From contig CM074763.1 of assembly GCA_037355855.1 (NCBI GenBank), forward strand, positions 5,270,001 through 5,334,000: a stretch of 64,000 bases of DNA, read 5' to 3'. Both the position numbers and the translations under genes were made by a program. This document shows, piece after piece, positions 56,273 through 64,000 of the stretch. The first letter of the stretch is position 1; each line of letters opens with the position of its first letter. This stretch comes from Pseudo-nitzschia pungens (lineage: Eukaryota > Bacillariophyta > Bacillariophyceae > Bacillariales > Bacillariaceae). The notes under the pieces are model-generated. The model saw only the letters and a program-made list of their open reading frames with translations, was not told the DNA's origin and did not search any database.

Positions 56273-58379
56273 TAACGACGAATGCCAACGGACCCGACGA
56301 AAGCAATACGGATTATTTGTCCATCATGAAGAGTTTCCGTGATTTTTGCCCCCAGTGCAAGACGTTTGATTGCCACTTTCACATCACAGCTTACCCCGAC
56401 GCGGCAACCCAGGCCAGTGTAGCGATTCAATACGACAAAAAGGCGTTGCTCCAACGATCGCGCTGGATACGTCGCACACACGAGGAACAGAATCAGAAGC
56501 AGAATCGTGCCACCGATCGGGATGCTTGTGCGTGTACCAACCACTCCAATGCGCTGGATGAGAATGAGAATGGTGGTGATAATGATAATGATCGGACCCG
56601 AGTTCATTCTCGCGGTTCTTCCTCGCGGGTCGAAACCGACAAATCATTCCGGGTGGAAGTTGACGATCAATCAACATTCAACGTGGGGGTCGAGAATATG
56701 GATTGCCCGTTTTGCCAATTCTCCTGCAAAAACAGGGAGAAACTTTCGAAACACATGAAGCGATACCATACGGATACATTCTATTTCAAGGAATCGAATC
56801 GCAAGATCGAGGCCACGATGAGAACTCAAGAAAGTGACGCAATGATTCCCGTGCGGGAGTATTTTCATTCCAATTCATTCATTCCCATCGAGCGCGGCCA
56901 TTTCGACAGGGATTCCGATGATGAATCACTCTACGGTTGGTATCACGATTATCGAAAAGATTTGTTGCAAGATCTTTCGGATGTGAGCGAAAAAGAGAAA
57001 CGGATACAGTCCATCTGGAACATTTTCCTGGGATGCTCACCAACCGCCATTCCAGACAGAGCAATGCCGGGCAGATGCTTGCAATTCATTCGAAAACACT
57101 CCGTGGATTTGCGGGAGCTCGAGTGGGAGTTTTATCAGCTTTTGATCACGTTTTGGGAGCGGCATTTGCTGTCCGTGATTCACGTCGAAAACTTTTTGCG
57201 CCTGTATCATCGCGAGAGGGGAACCGCCGGAATGGGAACGAAAAAACCCGATCCGCTCACGGTGCGAAAACGGGTTATTTGCAGCCGCTTGCATCTCATG
57301 TTTGAGAGCTACGAAAGGGAAAGCATGCAAAGACTGCTGACGGCCATTGGGCGGAGAGATTTTGCGATCCGGGATGTCGTGGCCACGCCCGTGTTGACCA
57401 CCGATTTGAATTGGGCAAAGATGAGTCGGAAGCGGAAAATCAACGAGGTGACGCGCATGCGTGCCAAAGATATATCGAGACCCTTCTTTTTCCCTTGTTT
57501 TCATTCGGGCAGTTGCACCAAGGGCAACAATTGCTCGTGCATCGACAACAATTGTTTGTGCACCAAGCACTGTGTGTGGGGGGAATACGGTGTCAACTTT
57601 TTTCAGGGATGTTTCTGTTCGGGAGACTGCAGTGTTGCCAAACTATGCACCTGCCGCGACATGAACCGAGAATGCGATCCGGACGTGTGCATGTGCTGTG
57701 CAGGGAGAGACAAATCCAAACGGAGGTGCACAAACATGGATGTCAGTTTGGCAAAACGGGTGCCCCTGCTGATCGGAATATCGAGCGTCAGTGGGGCAGG
57801 GTTGGGATTGTTTACCAAAAATGCCCTCAAGAAGGGAGAATACATCGACGAGGTGAGAGAACAACAATTTGTTTTTATGGATGGATGGATTGATGGATGG
57901 ATGGATCGGTTTGCATCGCATTGCATCACTCTAGGTGTAGAAGAAAAGGTCTTGTTCTCCTTTTTTCACACACCAACGATATTACCAAACTCAGGGTTTT
58001 TTTTTTTTTCGTTCGTGTCTTCGTTCCCCTCTCTATTATAAATAAATAGTACATTGGAGAGTTTATCAAACGCGACCACGAGGTAAACAGGAGTCAGGAG
58101 TACTACTTCGATCATTCCGACGACTATGTGATAGACGCAACCTATCAAGGCAACAAAACGCGGTTCTTGAATCACAGCCAAACGCCCAACATCGAAGCGA
58201 AACATCGATTTGTAAACGGAGAGAAGCGAGTTGCGTTTTACGCAAAGCAGGACATCCCGGCCCAAACAGAGCTGTTTTACTCGTACGGAAAAAGTTACAA
58301 CAAAATATGGCGTTCGAAAGGCCTTCCGCAGTTGTGCGTCGATAGCGACGACGACGGATACGAGGAGCGCAGCGACTGA
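54172..58379 (+). CDS. E(z): Polycomb H3K27 methyltransferase: E(z) with an internal Su(z)12 zinc finger and VEFS box
   Basis: Exons 54172-57852 and 58050-58379 (intron 57853-58049) give 1336 residues. Residues 1-600 are mostly low-complexity. About 720-737 is the E(z)-type Cys/His cluster SFRDFCPQCKTFDCHFH. Then comes a Su(z)12-like part: C2H2 finger CPFCQFSC...HMKRYH (845-866), YFHSNSFIPI (about 895), and the VEFS box from LSDVSEKEKRIQSIWNIF (about 935) through DRAMPGRCLQFIRKH to ITFWERHLLS. E(z) resumes with the CXC domain (about 1105-1175, HSGSCTKGNNCSC ... CMCC) and SET (from about 1199): GLGLFTKNALKKGEYIDE, YIGEF, FLNHSQTPN and ELFYSYG. In other eukaryotes the VEFS box of the separate Su(z)12 subunit activates E(z). 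Here both are in one chain, in one uninterrupted exon up to the SET intron. Confidence 0.9.
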
Positions 58380-60050
58380 CAATGATGCACTGGCACTGGC
58401 ACTGGTACTGGCACTGGCACTGGCACTCGCATTGTGTAGTCGTCCGTCGACTAGCAGTCGACTTTGCAGTCCACTTCGACACCTGTTCGCGCCCCAAACT
58501 CCAGAAAACCTCCTTGCAATCTTGTCGTTTCTTGGAAACACGAGGGATGCCGTAAGACTGGAAAAGTTGATTGATTGTGGGCACAAAACCAGCATTCCGC
58601 TGTTGATTGTGGTGTCTTTTCCGGTGTATTCCTAGCAGGGGAGCTAAGGAATCGGGAAGGCTTGGCTACTGATATTAGCAGTGCCCATTCCAAGCCCTTA
58701 TCAATGAAACAGTATTCTTCCGTGGTGAGTCGGAATTTAGGGGAGGCAGCCTCCTCGATTGACGACAAAGTCCATGGAGGAGCTTAGAGGAACAAAGACT
58801 GCCCACCAAGAATGACTCGCGACGTGCCTCAAGAAACTACAGTAGACTGGTTGCTGCAAATCATTCCAGACTGAATCGAACATTCCAGAAACCGGACCTG
58901 ACACGATGTCTATGCAGATACTATCAGTCAGTTGTGAATAGTAGTACTAGTAAGAAACAACACAACAAGAAATTAGAGTATGGGAATCCATACGCTAGCA
59001 ACCTATGCCATTCCCAACCCGAATCATTCAACTTCAAGCCAAAGAGATTACTACCAGGAGACCTCAGTTTCCATCTTGGCTGTGTTTTCTGCAAGTACTG
59101 CAAGAACAGGAGTGTAGCTAGCCTGTCTGGAATGGATATATGGAAATGGAAATAAAAAAAGAAGATAGTGGATGCAAGAAGAAGAACACTGGGGTTTCTT
59201 CTTTGGTTCAGAATAGTACTCAGCTGCAGCATGGAATGAATAGAGAAGCAGAACTTGAGTGTTGGTTCAGTGGTATGGAACTGAATGAATACTAGATGTA
59301 GTACTAGGCACCAGCCAGAAAGTCTCATTGTGCAATTTGCAAGGTTTATGATTGAACAGTGATGATGAGATTGCATACCATACTCACCATCCTGTGGTAC
59401 TGTGCTGCCAATGATGACACTATCAGGAATGCAAATTCGTGTCCAAGAGGGAAACAAAAGTATGATTGCTTAATTTGCCCAAGGAAAAGCTTGCAAACAT
59501 ACATGTTTCCCCTCTCTTTGTACTTCTTGTACTCAAACAAATAAGGGTTTGTACCACTCATTGTAGCAGTAACAGCCTAGCGGTAGCACCACATGGCAGA
59601 TTTTGCTTGTTGTTCCATAATTACAGTAGTAAATGAAGGCCCAGCAATGGTCCATCTGGTGTTTCATTTAGCTCATTGCTGTTGTCTAGTATGCACTTCT
59701 CTCTCGGTGCAGATTATGTCAGAGTTCTTTGAAGTAGTAGTAGTAGTAGTAGTTTTTTTCACTCCAGATCCCAAAATCAAATCAATTTTCTCTGGAGCTG
59801 CTGGTGGTACTAGTAGTGCTGGAGAATTCTTTCTTCCTGTCTTGTTCTTTCTTCTTGCTTTCTCGGCCACCTCCAGTTCCAAAATCCTCCTTCTTGTTTA
59901 TCAGTATCCCCACTAGTATTGATTGCTTCTAGCCATGCAGAAAATTGGTGATCTTGCCAGTGATCACAAGAACATGCCTTGTTTCACAACTTCCCCTCTA
60001 CGAGTAACCTTACCATGTCGTAGTGGGAGAAATTGCAACACAGTTCCCGC
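58380..60050. repeat. Repeat debris, possible transposon relic
   Basis: (TGGCAC)n-like repeats at 58388-58430 follow the Polycomb stop codon. From about 58930 the sequence has the same TAG/TAC trinucleotide-rich character as the relic at 8430-9300. On the plus strand, peptides with paired cysteines (FCKYCKNR near 59085; CAICKVYD, then DCLICPRK near 59320-59490) are broken by stops and recall a transposase or Gag zinc region, but no family can be named. A (TAG)n run is at about 59733-59752. Confidence 0.4.
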
Positions 60051-60836
60051 CAGGGGTCATAATATAAAGGGGTGCGCCACGATGCGCGCTCCCGTACGAA
60101 ACTCCATTCAAATCTGAAAAAAAAATTACCTATGCGTGGCACAACTAACAAAAATTGTACCTGAGTTTTTTTTTTCATTTTCGTTTTTAACTAACAAACA
60201 CTAGTAAAAATACCTTAACTTCAGATAGTAATAACTCAATCAAAAATCAATTCCAATCTTTATTTCAAACACCTGCATTATAGTTTAAACTGTTTTAAAC
60301 AAGAATATTCAATAAAAATGAGGTTTTGAATGAGTCTAAGGTCATCTATTACTGATACAAGATTGTAGGCCATTTTTTTCTTCAGACGTGCTACAAATTG
60401 TCAGTCATGCACCCGGCTTCTCCAGTCATGCACCGAAATTTGCCAGACATGCACCGAAATTCGCCAGTCATGCACCCAAAAAGGCCGTAAATCAATCATA
60501 TGTTTCATACCTAAGACAGGTATCTTTTGCAAAAAAGCCAAAAAAAGGCCTACAACCTTGTATCAGTAATAGATGACCTTAGACTTATTCAAAACCTCAT
60601 TTTTATTGAATATTCTTGTTTAAAACAGTTTAAACTATAATGCAGGTGTTTGAAATAAAGATTAGAATTGATTTTTGATTGAGTTATTGCTATCTGAAGT
60701 TAAGGTATTTTAACTAGTGTTTGTTAGTTAAAAACGAAAATAAAAAAAATCTCAGGTACAATTTTTGTTAGTTGTGCCACGCATAGGTAATTTTTTCCTT
60801 CGCGCAGTGGCGCACCCCTTTATATTATGACCCCTG
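60051..60836. mobile_element. Foldback hAT-type MITE, copy 2
   Basis: A 786-bp element nearly identical to 45885-46680, with intact ends CAGGGGTC...GACCCCTG and a perfect 8-bp target duplication GTTCCCGC (60043-60050 and 60837-60844). The arms again form one long inverted repeat, and the loop holds the same four CAGTCATGCACC units (60401-60477). No transposase. The perfect duplication shows it is younger than copy 1 and defines the element ends exactly. Confidence 0.93.
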
Positions 60837-60844
60837 GTTCCCGC

Positions 60845-61549
60845 CACGACGAGTTGTGATGATTCAACAGTCACGAATGAATGAATCAAAATCATTCATC
60901 AATCTCAAAATAATGACACCTTTTCGTCACAAAAAGATACGAAGTAGTAATACTAATGTTACTAACCTTACTTCTAGTACTACGTATTAGTCAAGCGATA
61001 CGTACCGGTACCAGTACCAGTACGTAAGCAACTGGCTCACCGTAAGTTACTTTTCGAATTGGAAACCCGTGCTTCCGACCCCTTCCTTGCTTTACGAAAC
61101 CCGTGCTTCCGACGCGACGAGGAAGGCAAGGTTGCGCGGTCGACCGCCTCACGACCGGAAGAAAGTGGACTTTTGACACGTCACAACGAAGAAAAAATGA
61201 TTCCATTCTTTCTACCGTACCGTATATCGTAGGATACGTACGACAATTATTGGAATTCACATTCCTTCGATCGTTGTTTCCTAAAGAAAAACTTTCGATT
61301 GTGAAAAACCAAATCTTTTTCTCGATCGATCAGCAGATGAATGAAGCAAGAAATTCTTTCGTTCGTTGCCTTTGCTGGTCGCATCTGCACCGCATAGTAA
61401 CGGGAAACAAAGACGCAAACGACATTAGACAATTTTGTTACAAAGTACGAGTAGTGTACCATTAATTCCGAACAAACAATAATAACAACTACTTGTACTA
61501 CGCAACTTTGTGAGAGGTGTGTAGGCAAGCAAAACATCGTTGGCGAGCC
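60845..61549. other. Upstream region of the WD40 gene
   Basis: No gene seen. It contains the AACCCGTGCTTCCGAC unit twice (about 61063 and 61099) and motif-family members near 60970. The WD40 frame is open from 61517, but its first ATG is 61550. Confidence 0.55.
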
Positions 61550-63760
61550 ATGTTCCGAAGCGACGACACCATCAACGTTGACGATAAGAATAACGTCGGC
61601 AGCACCATCGACGGATCATTCCAAGAAAACGTCGATTCCCTGATGGGTGATGTCGATGTCGATGTCGATGTTGCCGATGTTGCCGATGCTGTCTCGCCGG
61701 TTTCACCTGTTTCACCGTCATCGTTGTCATCATCGTCATCGTTGTCATCATTGTCGTTGGCGGCTGCCACCAAACCTACCGACAGAGACGATGCGATCGA
61801 ATCCATCGAATCATCGACGAGTCTCCAGCAGCTCATTCCCAATGTGGTTTGGATCGACCACATCCTACCGTTTTTGGATCGACCGGCCTGGAACGCACTG
61901 ATGGAAGCCTCGAAAGAACTCTACGTGCTGACGGCGCTTTCCAAACTCACCGCGGACTACCAGAACATTACGGACGCGGCACGCCAACGCCAGCACCAAA
62001 ACCAGAGCTACACCCAAAGCCAAAACCAAAACCAGGCTGCCGCGTTTGTGGGTGTGCGACGGGCCCGAGCCGCCGCCATCATTCAACCCCCCTGGCCGAC
62101 GAACCGGCCCTTTTTGTCCAGGCTGAGCGGTGGACAGGGCCAGGCGATCGAATCGGTTTCCATCTCCCACGACGGGGAGTACCTGGCCTGCGGGTCCGTC
62201 ATCGGAACGATCGAGCTGTGGAATCTGCGCACCGGAAAAGTCACCTGGAAGACGAGGCGGACGACCGAGAACCCTGGCGACAGCTGCAACCGCAGCCACA
62301 ACTACAAATACTACGGTGGAAGCGAACGAAACGACGACCCCGGCGGGAATTCTTCCGGAAAAGGTATCGTGCCCATGGGAAGCCTCCTGAAATTCTCTCC
62401 GGTGCGACACGTCTTGGCCTGCGGGTTCGAGCACAAGATTGTCCTGTGGGATCTCTCCGGAGCCGTTCGGCAACACCGCAAACAGAGCACGTGCAGTCGA
62501 AAACGATCCAACATCCCGACAGGGGCATACCGGGAGGAAGACCGCGATCCCCCGTTTTCTGCCTTCCGGACGACCCTCGAGATCGATTGCCGCAAGGGCA
62601 AAATCTACGAGGTGACTTATCTGGAATTTTCCCACGACGCCCGGCGATTGATTGCCCGGTACGGAAAAACGGCTTACGTCTGGACGCTGTCGCCGTCGCC
62701 GTCGCGGTCTCCCGGGGCCGGCAACGAGTTCGGTGGCGATCACGCGGCGGGAGCCGGAGCGTCCGCCTCCGCCCATTGCCTCACCCACGCGATTCCGCTC
62801 GTTTCGTCGCGGTCGCTCGTGGTTCTGGATCCGGTTCGGATGCGCCTCGCTCTCGCGACCCACGGATCCTCCGGTAGCAACAGCAACAGCAGCAACAATG
62901 ACAATGACAGCAACAACGGTAGCAACGGGAATCGCAACAATACGAACCGCAGCGAGGGACGATCGACCGGTCGCGCCGGTCTGGTGCACGTCTGGGACCT
63001 TCCGGAACCCACCGAAAGCAACACCGACGAGAACCCAGTGGCCACCGTGGTTACCGGTTTCGGCAATAACTGCTGCAGCGGCAGCGGTCCCATTCTCGCC
63101 TATCGCAATCACGTCGTGCGAGGACTGGACTTTTTGCGTCTCGGAAGCAGCAACGCCAACGCGACGACCACAGCAGGAGCAACGTCACTCGACGGGTGCC
63201 TCGTTACGGCCAGCTTGCAGGGGGAGATCAAGTTTTGGAAGCGGAAAGAACAAGCATCGTTCTACAACTACAGCAACGACAACGACAACGATGACAGCCA
63301 CTACGTCTGCGTGTTTCGATTCCAGAGCCCGGGAAAGATCTTTTCGCTGGCCTCTTGGTCCTCCCCACTACCGGAGGATTCCTTCTTGTCGTCGTCGCGA
63401 ACGCAAGGGGAAAACGCGTCCGTGTTTCTAGCGGCGGGAGAAGCCAAGGGAGGGGTCCGCGTGTGGAAGGTACACGACCGCGAGCGCATGGCGGCCTCGC
63501 AATCCGACCCCGACCACACCCATCCCCGCAACGACGCCGACGTCGAGGCCTGCCAACGCCACAATGCCCACAAGGACTCGCACTCGCACTCGCACTCCTA
63601 CCCGTACCCGTATCTGCTCAACGAGTGTCTTTCCACACAGGTGGGCGATCACGTGCACTACGACAACATCAAGATGGTCTCGTTCACACCGAACGGACGC
63701 AGTTTGGTGGTCTCGCGGGCGTACGATGCCAAGGTCTGGTTTCAAACGATATGGCAATGA
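61550..63760 (+). CDS. F-box-like WD40-repeat protein
   Basis: 736 residues from ATG 61550. The N-terminal 85 residues are acidic and Ser-rich. Around 90-130 PNVVWIDHILPFLDRPAWNALMEASKELYVLT resembles an F-box. WD40 repeats follow: SVSISHDGEYLACGSVIGTIELWNL, LLKFSPVRHVLACGFEHKIVLWDL, LEFSHDARRLIARYGKTAYVWTL, GLVHVWDL, LVTASLQGEIKFWK, AKGGVRVWKV and VSFTPNGRSLVVSRAYDAKVW, consistent with one seven-bladed propeller interrupted by Asn/Ser-rich loops. F-box/WD40 proteins usually act as substrate receptors of SCF ubiquitin ligases. The F-box is divergent, so a scaffold role without Skp1 binding is possible. Single exon. Confidence 0.8.
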   Translation: MFRSDDTINVDDKNNVGSTIDGSFQENVDSLMGDVDVDVDVADVADAVSPVSPVSPSSLSSSSSLSSLSLAAATKPTDRDDAIESIESSTSLQQLIPNVVWIDHILPFLDRPAWNALMEASKELYVLTALSKLTADYQNITDAARQRQHQNQSYTQSQNQNQAAAFVGVRRARAAAIIQPPWPTNRPFLSRLSGGQGQAIESVSISHDGEYLACGSVIGTIELWNLRTGKVTWKTRRTTENPGDSCNRSHNYKYYGGSERNDDPGGNSSGKGIVPMGSLLKFSPVRHVLACGFEHKIVLWDLSGAVRQHRKQSTCSRKRSNIPTGAYREEDRDPPFSAFRTTLEIDCRKGKIYEVTYLEFSHDARRLIARYGKTAYVWTLSPSPSRSPGAGNEFGGDHAAGAGASASAHCLTHAIPLVSSRSLVVLDPVRMRLALATHGSSGSNSNSSNNDNDSNNGSNGNRNNTNRSEGRSTGRAGLVHVWDLPEPTESNTDENPVATVVTGFGNNCCSGSGPILAYRNHVVRGLDFLRLGSSNANATTTAGATSLDGCLVTASLQGEIKFWKRKEQASFYNYSNDNDNDDSHYVCVFRFQSPGKIFSLASWSSPLPEDSFLSSSRTQGENASVFLAAGEAKGGVRVWKVHDRERMAASQSDPDHTHPRNDADVEACQRHNAHKDSHSHSHSYPYPYLLNECLSTQVGDHVHYDNIKMVSFTPNGRSLVVSRAYDAKVWFQTIWQ

Positions 63761-64000
63761 GTTGCGTTGCGTTGCGTCGCGTTGCGTCGCGTCACAGAAC
63801 GTCGTGCCTCGCTGTTGTGGGGGAGGATCGCCTCTCCTTGTCATTTTTGGTCTGCGCAGCTTGGGTGCAGTGCGTGTACGTGCACCTGTACTGTACTTGT
63901 AGGTGACGAGCATGACAAGAAACAGCAATCATTTTTGGAATCCCTGTCGATCGGAAAGCCAGGTTGGTGCATCGTTCCGAATGCTTTGGGCTTGCTTTCT
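63761..64000. other. 3' flank of the WD40 gene
   Basis: Starts with tandem GTTGCGTCGC units directly after the stop codon (63760-63795). No gene seen before the window ends. Confidence 0.5.

Noticed and set aside
58924..59500. Zinc-ribbon peptides suggesting a piggyBac or Gag relic
   Set aside because: Cysteine pairs are visible but spacing and flanking motifs match no family well enough to name, so the stretch is left as unassigned repeat debris.

Overview
The window is nuclear DNA from a eukaryote, almost certainly a diatom and probably a pennate one. The evidence: GT-AG introns of about 100-320 nt; hydrophobic leaders ending in the AFAP-type motif of plastid-targeted stramenopile proteins; a delta-class carbonic anhydrase; a CRAL-TRIO-like/DUF6824 protein; a gametolysin-type M11 peptidase and a fasciclin protein carrying Ser/Pro or Ala/Pro/Ser stalks; and a beta-1,3-glucan hydrolase. 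No database search was possible. Species is not assigned.

Layout. 1-9.3 kb is transposon territory: a full-length Ty3/gypsy LTR retrotransposon on the minus strand (2388-8425, identical 194-bp LTRs, 5-bp target duplication) sits inside the decayed remains of a related element. 10-25 kb holds a Gly/Tyr-rich leader protein (-), a methyltransferase (+), a four-helix membrane protein (-), a patatin-like lipase (+), a TatD hydrolase (+) and a GH5 exo-beta-1,3-glucanase (-) whose frame is broken twice. 26.5-31 kb holds a cluster of TGACGT elements upstream of a delta carbonic anhydrase gene that is broken by about eight indels, then a fasciclin protein (-). 32-45 kb holds eIF2D (+), a ten-exon M11 metallopeptidase (+) and a two-exon CRAL-TRIO-like/DUF6824 protein (-). 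45-47 kb has a mariner-type MITE and a foldback hAT-type MITE. 47.8-58.4 kb has a TrhO/TSTD2-type rhodanese fused to an RRM-like end (+), a three-exon tetraspan protein (-), and a Polycomb methyltransferase (+). 58.4-61 kb is repeat debris plus a second hAT-type MITE. 61.5-63.8 kb is an F-box-like/WD40 protein (+).

The standout is the Polycomb gene at 54172-58379. One frame encodes the E(z) parts (Cys cluster, CXC, SET) with the zinc finger and VEFS box of Su(z)12 placed between them, so two obligate PRC2 subunits are one polypeptide. Other notable points are CO2/cAMP-type promoter elements before the carbonic anhydrase, a 13-nt microexon in the peptidase, a tandem duplication that splits pol in an otherwise young retrotransposon, and a short motif family (around TAACCTTAC and TTACCGGTAA) scattered through nearly all intergenic DNA but not the genes.

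The genes are otherwise unrelated housekeeping, secreted and plastid functions on both strands, with no operon-like organisation. Start codons were taken as the first sensible ATG; several frames stay open upstream without an ATG and were trimmed.
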